A stretch of DNA of 64,000 nt from the NCBI GenBank assembly GCA_000827495.1, contig KN817578.1, positions 176,576 through 240,575 on the forward strand, written 5' to 3'. The stretch's first letter is position 1, and every line of letters starts with the position of its first letter. Below are positions 54,216 to 64,000 of this stretch, one piece after another. The position numbers were made by a program, and so were the translations under genes. This stretch comes from Hypholoma sublateritium FD-334 SS-4 (taxonomy: Eukaryota > Basidiomycota > Agaricomycetes > Agaricales > Strophariaceae). The notes beneath the pieces were generated by a model, which searched no databases, was not told the DNA's origin, and was given only the letters and a program-made list of their open reading frames with translations.

Positions 54216-54817
54216 TCCCCAAGAGATGTATGCATCGCGCACCGGTCTGTGACTTTCCATCAAAAGTAAAGGAAAAGGAGAACGGAAACGCACTGGTCAC
54301 AGCGGTGAATTCTCATCCATGGTGCCACACGGCTGATCGCGAATACGTCCTGTCGAGTACCCTCCTATCTGCCCTCCCTCCTCCCTTCCCCCCCCCCAAA
54401 AAAAAAAAACGATGCCAGTCCTTGGAGCGTCGGCGCGCGGGGTACGTACAGCCTAGATGACGCAGATTGGGACGAGAAGAGGGCGCGCAGCGGGGCGTGA
54501 CGTCCTACGTGGTGTCATCTGATACCGGTGAGTGGGAAGGAATCGAATCAATTCGAACGTGGCGAGGATGTGCTATAAGATAAATATTTGAGATTCTTTC
54601 TTAGAAAAGAAGGATGGAATTTCAGAGTGCGTACCGTGCACAACCACTGCTTCCTTCGCAGCGCCTTCTGCCTCCTACACCTCGGGCGGGCGGCATCGGC
54701 TAATAGTCCTCGCGCTCGCACCAAGTCCCTTGCGAAAGCCAAGATTAAACGCAAGCGCTGAACGCTGAACGGCTGCGGGTCGTCCACAATATGACTGTAC
54801 CTAAAACAGCGTCAGAA
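54216..54817. other. No gene
   Basis: Only short frames. A C-run followed by an A-run (54387-54408) is the only notable feature. Confidence 0.4.
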
Positions 54818-55530
54818 CACCAACACCAATATAGAGAAAGAAGGTGCTTACAGGTGCGCTTGCGCGGTTGTTCGTTCATTCATCCAGCGCGGTTGAGGGT
54901 ATTTGGTGGCCGATGTTGATCGCGGTGCGCATATATGTCTGCGGTGCACATACGTGTACACGAAGCTATGGACAACTGGCATACGGGTGTGTGGATACGA
55001 GCCCATCCCGGAAAAGTGATAGTGTGGCGGGAAGTGGTGGATAAGACGCGGAAGGTGGGCACGGTAGGTCGGATAGAGCAGGGCGCGAATTATGCTGGAC
55101 AAAGAAACTGCATGTAAGTATGTGGAGGAGATGCGACACGCGTTTCCTGAGCGATTGCGGCCGGCGCAGTGGAAATAACTCGGTGCCCGCCGCCTTCAGA
55201 AGCACTTAGCTGCAGCACAGTGAAGTACTTAGGCACGTCACGGACCTCGTTATCCTGCAATGGGCAGAGCGACCAACTACCAGGCAATAATGGGCGCGGT
55301 GTGGCGGTCTTTCCCGTGTAGCAAGGGTGATTGGAAGAATACTACCTAGAGCGCAAGTCAGACGATGCCGAACGATCTGGCAGCGATAAGTGGTTGTGGG
55401 AGGAGGGAGGGGACGGCAGCACTGGGCTCGGAATGGACAGGGATGGCAAAGATGAGGCACGCGTGCGAACATTGCGGCCTGGCACCGAAATTCTCGGTGC
55501 ATTGGCCTCCTCCAACTGCTCTCCACATAC
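54818..55530. repeat. Dispersed repeat, long copy
   Basis: Colinear with 58525-59170. Shared anchors are AATATAGAGAAAGAAGG, TGCGCTTGCGCGG, GGGTATTTGGTGGCCGATG, GTGGAGGAGATGCGACACG (GTGGAGGAGACTAAGAAACG) and GAACATTGCGGCCTGGCACC (GAATATTGCGGCCCGCCATC). The minus strand keeps short conserved peptides (CAPRSTSATKYPQPR; GRNVRTRASS) that may derive from an unidentified gene. Confidence 0.5.
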
Positions 55531-55896
55531 TAGGCTCGCGCAACAGAATTTCAACTCTAGAAACTCCTTTCGCATCACGGCAACGGATTACACCTGATTA
55601 AGGAACTCAAGTCAAACTCCTTCTATACCGAAAACACACCTCAGGGTACTTCCAGTGAAAGGCTGTCGGGTGGGCAGCCTCCGGCCAGGCTTACATCCAG
55701 TTAGCAAATACGTCACTCTCAAAAACGGTATACCTTAAATCACTATTGACAGCAAAATCAAATAACTGAACAATGAATATAACGGTGTATTATTGGTCCG
55801 CATGAACTATACTCGCTCCGAATTCTTCGCAATACCACATCCATTAAAACTGTACTCCCTAACCACCATATCCTATCCCACTTCCTGCGCAGCCGT
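55531..55896. other. Hydrophobin 3' flank, no gene
   Basis: No frame of interest. Confidence 0.4.
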
Positions 55897-56355
55897 CTAG
55901 AGGTTGGCGTTAACCGGGGTGCAGCCAAGGGCAACAACTCCATCTACAGAAAGAATTAATGATAAACAACCAATGCCGTTCGAAAAGACTCACTGAAGCT
56001 GTTGTTAGTACAGCATACGGCTTGCTGCGTGCTGTATCAACAAATTACGCATCAGCAACGTATTTTCCACATGCAGAAGCGCATAGGAGAAGAAAAAAAC
56101 TACCCACCAAGAGTTGCCCGCAACGCCGACAGCAGTGACAGGGCTGCAGGTCAGCCCGACCTGCGCAGTCACATCCTGGAGGACGATGCCCAAGACACCG
56201 AGGAGGGCTGCTGCCGCGGGCGCATTGCCCTGTTGGACGCTGTTGCAGCACTGCAGGGAGCCGGTGTCGCACTGGCTGGACGACGACGCGCTACCAGCGG
56301 CGGCAAAAGCGGCGAGCGCGAGGGTGGTGAGTGTAGAAAGGGTGGTGAACTGCAT
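55897..56355 (-). CDS. Class I hydrophobin, copy 4
   Basis: Exons 56355-56108, 56031-55994 and 55943-55897 give 110 residues. The signal peptide is almost identical to copy 3 ([20 protein letters not shown]). The cysteines are SQCD, LQCCNS, LTCSP, NSC, VCCTNN and LGCTP. The loop QQGNAPAAAALLGVLG is nearly the same as in copy 1, so recent duplication or conversion across the window is likely. It ends VNANL. Confidence 0.93.
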
Positions 56356-56588
56356 ATTTGAGCGAGCTTAGGATAGTAGGGTAATTAATCGGAAAATTGA
56401 GATGGTAGACTTTGAACAAGGGTGTTCGAGTGAGTATTCACCGGGAGCGCTATGGCCTTTTATATGTCGGTGGAATGTCCGTGCGCTGTAGCTCTGGATT
56501 TGGCCTAGTCAAGGTGACGCGGATGACGGACCCACAAGCGACGGGACCCTGCGCGGCCGGCGCCATCCGACGCTAATGCAACTTCTAA
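56356..56588 (-). promoter_or_regulatory. Hydrophobin promoter block (copy 4)
   Basis: The TATAAAA box (56464-56458, minus) lies 109 bp before the ATG. Distal end TCCGACGCTAATGCAACTTC as in the other copies. Confidence 0.65.
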
Positions 56589-57386
56589 TAACGGCAACAC
56601 ACGCTAAAATTCACTGTGTCCCGTAAGTTAAATCCGGACAGGAGCCTCAATAACTGTTGAATTCAGTGTACCAATTTCGGCGGGCAGATTGAGAGAAATT
56701 GCGTGGTTGTTGTGGAGGTGCGCTGTATTTGACGCGTCGTGGGATGGGGGTGGGCAGCGCTCGGCGTGCGTAGTATCAGGCAGCGAGCGTCAATGACTGG
56801 CGGGATCGACTGAGAAAAATTCTCTTGGTCGATCAGAAAATGCCAGCGAACCAAAACGTAATGCCAACAAGCGCATAGCCGGCGTATCCACGTAGCCAGG
56901 CATGTCCAGGCGCGCGTGGTGTTCGCGTGGATACGGAAGTGAGTAAAGATGGCGTATCAAGGTCAGTCTATACTGCCAGTATCGAGCCAGACACACAATA
57001 GCCAACTAAATGCATTATGTGACTTACTAGGAGACCCAACCTGCACGCAAGGACATCACGTCAACAACTGCCAATTTCGTTCGAATCTACTGACACCAGG
57101 AGCTTACACTCATCGCCGAAGAAGACCACCACTCAGAGCCACATTGAATCCCACCAAAATACAAAAGGAAGAGCATATGCATAAATGCGTACCATTAACG
57201 AACGTCTAAATACTTCGAAGCAGCTGCTGGCACAAGGTAACAGAAAAATTATAAATGATAACTCGTCACTCCAAATGACCACAAGATCCACAATAAGTAT
57301 TAACTAATTCCCAGACCTCCCGAACACTGTATTCCGGTGCATATTCTCCAAATAGACCGACTGCGCGAGCAAAACCTGACCCGAAA
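56589..57386. other. No gene
   Basis: Intergenic between hydrophobins 4 and 5, with only short frames. Confidence 0.45.
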
Positions 57387-57868
57387 TTAAAGGTTGAGGT
57401 TGATCGGAGTGCATCCAAGGGCAACGACACCGTCTGAAAAACAATATTAACGCTACTCCTAAAAGGAAAGTTCAAAGAAATACTCACTGAAGCTGTTGTC
57501 GGAACAGCAAACAGTCTGCTGCGTGCTACATCCACATAAAATTGCGCGTCAGCGATGTACTTGCTACCCGCAGAGGATAGAGGAAACAAAAACAGAAAGA
57601 AAAGAAAAAAAAAATGCGCTCACCAAGAGTTGCCCGAGACGCCGATAGCGGTGATGGGGCTACAGGTTAATCCAACCTGGGCGGTGACATCCTGGACTAC
57701 GACACCCAAGAGAGTGAGGAGCGTGGAGGCGGCTTTCGAGTTAGCAGCCTGGACGCTGTTGCAGCACTGAATGGAGCCACTGTCGCACTGGCTGGACTGC
57801 GCGCTACCCACAGCGGCAAAAGCGGCGAGGACGAGGGGCGTGAGCGTAAAGAGGGTGGTGAACTGCAT
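57387..57868 (-). CDS. Class I hydrophobin, copy 5
   Basis: Exons 57868-57624, 57525-57488 and 57433-57387 give 109 residues. The signal peptide MQFTTLFTLTPLVLAAFAAV is the copy 1 type, but the loop (QAANSKAASTLLTLLG) is the copy 2 type: a mosaic. The cysteines are SQCD, IQCCNS, LTCSP, NSC, VCCSDN and LGCTP. It ends NLNL. Confidence 0.93.
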
Positions 57869-58135
57869 GGTTGAATAGGAGTAAGGAGAACGAAGTGTGG
57901 TTGAGTGGGTGATTGGAGTTGTAGACGTGGAACGAGGGTGTTCGAGTGAGGTTTTAAGTATGCGCTATGGGCTTATATATGTTGGAGGGACGTCCGTGCG
58001 CTTCAGCTCTGGATTTGTCTTAGTCAAGGTGACGCGTCGTGTCCTTAGACTGGACGGCGAGACTGGACGGCGAGCCCATAAGCGACGGGACCCTGCATGG
58101 ATGGTGCGTACCATCCGGCGCTAATGCAGCTTCCA
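57869..58135 (-). promoter_or_regulatory. Hydrophobin promoter block (copy 5)
   Basis: TATATAA (57979-57973, minus) lies 111 bp before the ATG. The distal end, TCCGGCGCTAATGCAGCTTC, is shared with the other copies. Confidence 0.65.
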
Positions 58136-60105
58136 ATTTAATCTTGGGATATTACGCGGGAAATATCCCACATACCAAATTAATTCTTCAGTCGAAGATT
58201 CGGGAGTCTTATGTGCTATTGACAATGAGGAGAGGTAGCGCAATGATCGCTGACTATCTAACATCGATGCGGGCAGACTCTACAGCAGCTCTTGAGACGT
58301 GCGTTCCGAACCATGTCGCAGTAACATTGTCTCCCTCACGCCCACGCAGTCCCTTCCTTAAGTAGTTAGTACTGAGCACCCCAAGATGTTTAATTATCCT
58401 TACCTGCGAGTTTTCGGAAAACGCCCACATAGCTTCCTAATTTTCATCAAAACATACCACTGCTTCAAACTGGAAAGATAGTCCCATACTGCATGAATGT
58501 CTGTACATACCATAGCTATGTCAGATCATCGACGACAGGATAGAGAAAGGAAGCGCTCCGACCGCGCACCGCTTACCTGCATGTGCTTGAGCGGATTTTC
58601 ATTCACCCTGCGCGTAGGGTATTTAGTGGGTAATGTCGATCGTAGTGCGCATACCAGCGGCGGCGTGGGCAGAGCCTCATTCAGGCGGTGGACAGTCGTA
58701 ATGCGGGTGTATGATACGATCGCGGCAGAGTTTGGCGCGCCGAAGTGAGCTGTGAACATGTGCGCAAATCCATTGAGCGTACTAGGACACGGGTTGCACG
58801 GAACGGCGCCGCAATAAGTACGTGGAGGAGACTAAGAAACGTGTTTTCCGAGGAAGCACGGGCAGCGCACATGAAGCAACGTCCGTAGTCTGCAGTTAAA
58901 ATTATTCTAAGAGAAACGCAATGAAACAAGCAAGTTACGCACCATGTTATCCTTCCTTGGGTTTCCACAGAAACATAAACTCCAGTGAGCGGAGCCAAAG
59001 GCACGAGTGAGCTTGCAACGATATGTAGGAGGGGGAAGAGGAGCGCGGCGTGGGGCTCGCGATGAAAGTGCCAGTGACGGCAAAGAAGAGGCGTCATCGC
59101 CGTCGACGAACAGGAATGCGTGCGAATATTGCGGCCCGCCATCAAAACTCTACTATTCTCGGAGCATCCCGTTATCTCCTTTTCCCGACCCTCCCTCCAC
59201 GTACTCCCGGTCGTTAAGTAAGGTAACATCGTCTTCTCGTCCAACATCACACTCTATTCCACCACTCCAGCCGCCTGACGGCATAAAGGAGTCCTTGGGC
59301 CGACTCTCCCGGCGGGGCGCGCACCACGCACGATCCTTGCATCGCTCTATCCAGGCCTCGCGCGTATGGATCTTATCTGGTGCATGCTGCTCCGCCGGTC
59401 AGTCGTACAAATCGGGAATCTTGCAGCACGTATGCCTTGAACCGTGCCCTCCCTCCCATACCACAACTTCCCACTCGAACGGAGAACGGACCGAGCGCAG
59501 ACCCACGTAGCGGGCGCCTTCCCATACAGAGATTCTCTCCACCGCGCTCGTATGCCCTACCATGTAACACTTCCACAGCCGTCTGACCCGTGAAGGCGGT
59601 AGCAGAAGCGGCGAGGTATAGCACGGCATAGCACCCATCCAGACCTTACAGTGTTGCCATTCATCTCCGTCACCATGCTGCGGTCTCGCAGCGGGTCACA
59701 GCCGCCAGTGCAGAGAAAGCGGTGTGCACTACAACTATCGTTATTCATGCATTGCATTTATGCGTCATGGCTATACGAACGCTTGTGTATTCAGGAATTC
59801 ATTCACTCGCCGCGCGCTGACCAGCACGCTCCTTCCACGGGACTGCCCATTATCCCATTTTGTTGTCGCCGTATACTCGCGCGGCGCAGAGAATTCCATG
59901 CGTGATGAATGAAGTGAGAATGAGAATGAGATAGGATTTCTTCGCTGATAATTGTAGCGGACTATTCGTACAAATGGGGGAGATGCATAGGAAACACAGA
60001 AAAACGGAAAACAAGATATATGTAGGCGAATTAGATGAGATGATTGTGTGAATGATAGTATGGAGGGACGTCAGTGAAATCCCCAGTTCGTGGAAGATAG
60101 TTGAA
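58136..60105. repeat. Duplicated upstream unit and spacer, no clear gene
   Basis: 58340-59170 is the second copy of the sequences described at 53640-53966 and 54818-55530. 59170-60105 holds only short frames on both strands and nothing recognisable. Confidence 0.45.
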
Positions 60106-61227
60106 TCAAGCCTGAGCATGGTCGCGGAAGAATTGTTCCCATTTTTCCCTGGCAATCGCTCGAGGCATATGCATGACTAGAGACTCCTCACTCGACGTCG
60201 AATCTGCCCGTTTAATGGGCGTCGCTGTCGCGGCTGAGTGTTTGTTGGGCCTGGTTGTGTTTGCGTTCGCCTCCATGTTCCTTTGTTCGGCCTTGGTATA
60301 AGACCATATGGATGTGGAAAACGGCAATGTCCGTGCACCGGGGGACCGTTTTGGCGCGCAGGCATCGGACGGCCAACCATTCACCGTTGAGCATACCGAC
60401 GCCGTCGTCAGCGCCGTGTCGAGGTTGAGGTTCCAATCAACGACGTCTGCAACAAAGGACCCCTCCGCGCGGAACCCGATCTCGTAGATGAGCGCCGTTA
60501 ATCTGTTCTCCTAGTTTATCACATAACAAATATCAGAAAATGCGGCGCGCAAGAAACGTTGAGATATACCTTGAAGAATAAGATTTCGGGGCCGCGGTAT
60601 GCTGCGCATTTTTGCTCGATAGAGCCGATGCACCCGAGGAGGTACGCAGGCGTCAGCGCCGCGTGGCGGTATGCGCGGCCGTGCGCGAAGATACCGTAGA
60701 GACATTCCAGAAGGAATTCCGACGGCGTAAAAGCCAAGAGTGCGCGGACGCAGTCGTCAAACAATCCGAAGGATATCATCCGGGCGGAGAACAGATCGCC
60801 AACGAACGCGCAAAGCGCGACCGGGTCCACCGCATTCGCTGCGTGCGTCGGGATGTATCCCGGTGCGTCGCACCTCAAGTATTCCTGATAAGCAGGCACG
60901 TAATCAGCGTCGCATTACGCGTAGACGAGGAGAGGTGTCCCGTACCCTCCAATAGGTAAAGAACGCCTTCGTCACCGCGTCCTCCAAGCGCTCCGTGAAC
61001 CTATGAGCAAGCAGCGCATCTTCCCATCGCAAGTAGCTGGTAATCTGCTGTGCGACGATGGCCACGGTGCGTGTGTACTCTCTCTGCGCCACAGCGGCGG
61101 TGACAAGAGTGTCGAGGCTCATATCAATTGCGCTGTTCGACTTCGTGCGCCGCAGCTTGAGGATGGCACGCGTGTGCGCCGAGGCGTGGTAGGCGATGTA
61201 GTCGGAGTGGCAGATCGCGAAGTGCAT
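60106..61227 (-). CDS. MIF4G-like helical protein, copy 1
   Basis: Exons 61227-60946, 60884-60570 and 60510-60106 (introns 61 and 59 bp) join in phase to 333 residues. Exons 1-2 are all-helical: RTVAIVAQQI, HRFTERLEDAVTKAFFTYW, ALCAFVGDLFSARMI, FDDCVRALLAF, LLECLYGIFAHG, YLLGCIGSIE. The order resembles the MIF4G fold of eIF4G and related RNA-factor scaffolds (the RFIGELF / DCV..LL / LE.LC.L..T.G pattern). Exon 3 carries a variable hydrophilic linker and a C-terminal motif EESLVMHMPR …WEQFF shared by all copies. The start MHFAICHSD was chosen over the upstream ATG at 61260 because it aligns with MYFAICSSD of copy 2. A TATAAAG lies 89 bp upstream of this ATG. The family name is tentative. Confidence 0.7.
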
Positions 61228-61963
61228 GGCGAGGACTGAGATTGTACAAGAGATTTTCAATGTCGTTGTTGGGGGCCAAAGTAAGGAAACAGAACGTAAG
61301 CGGCCTCAGCTTTATACTCGCGAGAGTGGCACTGGCCCATTGCTGTTTAATGTGGCCTACTGCTGTTTGGTGTGGCACGCGTCGCGACTTTAATTACACC
61401 GCGTGACCGTTATAGCGGCCATAGCGCACGCAGCCACGCTCCGGCGCGTCTGAATCAAGCTCGCTCTCCGCTCAGGCCTGGGATTAATCGGCATCTGGGT
61501 TATCTAGGATCCGGTGGTAGAGGTATTGCGAACTACAAACTCGCTGAGAAAATCTGGTAATCAAACAAAACAAATATGAATGCCACCTTCCCCCAAACAG
61601 CACAAAAAACAGACTCTGTTGACACTGCTGCAGTAAAATTGTAGACAGCCTCAAATTCTGTGACGTGCAACACACTTCTAGATTCTGATTACTGCTTGTA
61701 GCATATAGTCGGAGCCTCGGGCATATAAATGTTTCGATTCGTAACAGACTGCGTGAAATTGGGAACGGGTTAAAATTGTCTGTAAACCAAGTTCATGAAG
61801 GCTGTGTAACACACGTAATGTTCGTACAGATGGTGTAGATACCCCACAGCGAAAAGAAAATCAACTCGTAATAGGATTAGATAGGATGATTGTAAAGTGT
61901 TATTATGCACGTATGTAGGTAAAATCGCGATGTCATGGACGATTAGTGAAACAATAAATATAT
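61228..61963. promoter_or_regulatory. Promoter of MIF4G-like copy 1 and spacer
   Basis: GCCTCAGCTTTATACTCGCG (61303-61322) and GTGGCACGCGTCGCGACTT (61373-61391) are shared with the promoter of copy 2 (63128-63200). The rest of the spacer has no gene. Confidence 0.5.
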
Positions 61964-63054
61964 TCATGAGTACTCCCGGAAAAACGATATCCATTGCACT
62001 CCTGATATTGGCCTGGGCATATGCAGAACTAGAGACTCCTCTATAGATGCTGTTTTCATCTTCTCTGTGATGATTGAAGTGGGTGAATCCGTATGGTGTC
62101 TTTTATGAGGTAAGTCCGGGTCTATCTTCAACTCTGCAACTAACGGGATTGGTACCGTGGACGGCGACGACCTCGATGTCGGCGTTTTAGGTGAGCGTTT
62201 TGTTGCGGAGGTATCGCACATCCACTCATTTAAAGGAGAACACACCGACCCCTTCAGCGCATGGTCAAGGTCGAGTCTCTCGTCCACGAGGTCTGTAATG
62301 AAGTCGTCCTCGGTACTGAACATGATATCATATATGAGCCCCGTCAACTTCGTCTCCTAAAAACGACATCATATATCTCAGAAATCACTTTGGCACCGAA
62401 ACAGAAATAGGGAATACCTCGAGAAATCCGTCACCCCTGTACAACGCGCAATTTCTCACGATGGATCGAATGCACCTCAGCAGGAACGGAAGCGTCACCG
62501 CCGGGTGGCGGTGTGCGGCCCCATGTAGGAAGAGTGCGTATAGGGAGTCCAGGAGAAGCGCTGACGGAGCGAAAGCGAGCAGAGTGCTAACGCAGTCTTC
62601 AAACTCCCTGAAGTCGAGCATTCGGGTCGAAAGGAGATCTCCAACAATAGCGCAGAGCGCAATTGGATCCACCGCTTCTGCTGTGCGCCTCGGCGTGTAT
62701 CCCGAGGCAACCCTGTCTGGGTGCTCCTAGTAGTCACAGTCAGATTTGTTAATGTCTTTTCTAGATTAAATGCCGTACCCTCCAGTAAGAAAAGAACGCG
62801 CCCAACACCGCGTCTACTAGGCAGTCGGCGAATTTATGAGCGAGCAGCGCATCCTCGCATCGCACGCGGTCCTCAATCTGCCTTGCGAGAATCGCAACGC
62901 TGCGTGTATACTCTCTCGTCTCCAAAGCGGCAGTTACAAGACTCTCGACGCTCATACCCACCGCGTCGTCCGAGCACGAGGGCGATAGGACGGCGCATGC
63001 GTGCGCCGACGAATGGTACGCAATGGAGTCGGAACTGCAGATTGCGAAGTACAT
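61964..63054 (-). CDS. MIF4G-like helical protein, copy 2
   Basis: Exons 63054-62779, 62726-62418 and 62356-61964 (introns 52 and 61 bp) give 325 residues. Helices match copy 1 one for one: RSVAILARQI, HKFADCLVDAVLGAFFSYW, ALCAIVGDLLSTRML, FEDCVSTLLAF, LLDSLYALFLHG, FLLRCIRSI. Exon 3 repeats TGLIYDIMF, DLVDERLDLDHAL, SVCSPLNEW, then a Ser/Thr/Pro-rich linker and ESLVLHMPRPISG.QWISFF. An in-frame ATG far upstream (63264) was rejected; the start matches copy 1 and lies 87 bp from TATAAAA. Confidence 0.72.
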
Positions 63055-63527
63055 GAAGAAAAATAGGAGTGTAGAGTCAGTCAAATAATGTGGTGGGTGG
63101 TAAGAGTAGGGAAATAACATGGAAGAAGCCTCAGTTTTATACGCGCGCGAGAGTGGCACTGTGGGCCATTGCTTTGTACCGTGGCACGCGTCGCGACTTG
63201 AACTAAGCCATATGACCACCAAATTCTTGAAGCGCGCAGCCGCGCTTAGGTTGAGGCCCGCCAAGCTTACTATTTGCGTCCAAGCCTCTTAGTTGCCGTT
63301 CGAAGCAGTCTGGGACAGGGCCTACGGAGGGCTTTTTTTGTATATTTTCAAGATCGAGTTTGTATAACGTGATATTTGTACACATGGCAAAGTGATATAT
63401 TACAACGGGCGAAACGAAAAGCAAAGCGTAATCAGAGTAGATAGGATGAGTGTACTATGAGCGTGAGTAGACAATTATATATCAGTAAAACCAAGAGATA
63501 AATGAAATATAAGTAATTTTTGGGAAT
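63055..63527. promoter_or_regulatory. Promoter of MIF4G-like copy 2 and spacer
   Basis: Contains AGCCTCAGTTTTATACGCGC and GTGGCACGCGTCGCGACTTG in the same order and spacing as upstream of copy 1. No other feature is seen. Confidence 0.5.
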
Positions 63528-64000
63528 TCAGGCCGAGTAGGCACGGAAAAACTGTACCCATTGCGCGCTGTACACCGGCCGGGGCATATGGATCACCAGA
63601 GCCTCATTACTGGACGCCTGATCTACCCGTTCTATGACAGCTGCTGAAGAATGCGTTATTTGAGGTAATTGCTTTCCCAGCTTCTTTTATCTTTCCGTGT
63701 AAGCTCTTGCAGACCCTCGCGGCCTAGGTGAATACGACGTGGGGGCATCATATAGCCACTCATTCAATGGAGAGCATACCGACGCCCTCAGCGCAGTGTC
63801 GAGGTCGAGCTTCCAATCGACGATGTCCGCAACGAACTTTCCCTCCACGCGGAACATGATGTCATATATAAGCGACGTCAATTTTGTTTCCTAAATCATG
63901 TCGTAAATCTCATTGACTGCGTCCGAAGCTGCGAGAAATATACCTCTACGCGACCAATGCCCTTGCATGAGGCAAATCTCTTCTCAATGGAGCCAATACA
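63528..64000 (-). pseudogene. MIF4G-like copy 3, partial, in-frame stop
   Basis: The window edge cuts the gene. Visible are the end of exon 2 (CIGSIEKRFAS … to 63944), intron 63943-63891 and exon 3 from 63890. Exon 3 reads LTSLIYDIMF, DIVDWKLDLDTAL, SVCSPLNEW, then TAA at 63687-63689. The same frame continues past it to 63528 with EALVIHMPRPV and QWVQFFRAYS, the family end. TAA may be CAA with one C-to-T change. It may be a pseudogene, or a shortened protein lacking the C-terminal motif. Confidence 0.65.

Overview
The window looks like a draft-assembly stretch (scattered N) of a basidiomycete genome, most likely a mushroom-forming Agaricomycete, possibly a polypore. The evidence is: short GT-AG introns of about 45-70 bp; five class I hydrophobin genes with the same three-exon layout; an F-box/LRR-type paralogue family; NACHT/STAND NTPases; a BCS1-like AAA ATPase; and a dynactin p22-like gene. 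All calls come from reading the sequence. No database search was possible, so family names rest on recognisable motifs.

Layout. 1-7.7 kb holds a decayed BCS1-like gene (+), an intact four-exon dynactin-p22-like gene (-), an uncertain multi-exon gene (+), and the 3' exons of an unrecognised gene (+). 8.3-9.6 kb is a 5'-truncated NACHT NTPase (+). From about 11.5 to 51.3 kb a two-gene module is repeated. In each copy a minus-strand NACHT NTPase, or its relic, lies just upstream of a minus-strand F-box/LRR gene. F-box copies are at 13.3-14.8, 23.8-25.5, 27.7-28.8 (broken), 29.9-31.6, 40.3-41.9 and 47.5-49.1 kb. Only the last copy has an apparently intact NTPase partner (49.5-51.3 kb). The partner of the 29.9-31.6 kb copy lies at 34.3-36.7 kb and is split by a 1-kb TIR transposon. 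The other partners are reduced to short 3' relics. A different F-box-like gene (+) sits at 38.3-39.9 kb.

Hydrophobins occur as two + copies (20.1 and 22.0 kb) and three - copies (52.7-57.9 kb) on either side of the array. All five share a promoter block with a TATA box at a nearly fixed distance (109-111 bp) from the ATG. The right end (60.1-64.0 kb) is a tandem family of helical proteins resembling the eIF4G middle domain (MIF4G), with a conserved C-terminal peptide. A relic of this family sits just upstream of the intact NTPase.

Mobile DNA is abundant and often datable by what it interrupts: a TA-flanked MITE between two hydrophobins, a poly(A)-tailed retroposed insert with target duplication inside an F-box gene, a 657-bp foldback element with 9-bp target duplications, a 1-kb TIR element inside the NTPase, a tRNA-derived SINE relic, and a 28-bp minisatellite. 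The overall picture is a fast-evolving, repeat-driven accessory region. The genes are plausible recognition (NACHT), protein-turnover (F-box) and surface (hydrophobin) functions, but any functional link between NACHT and F-box partners is inference.
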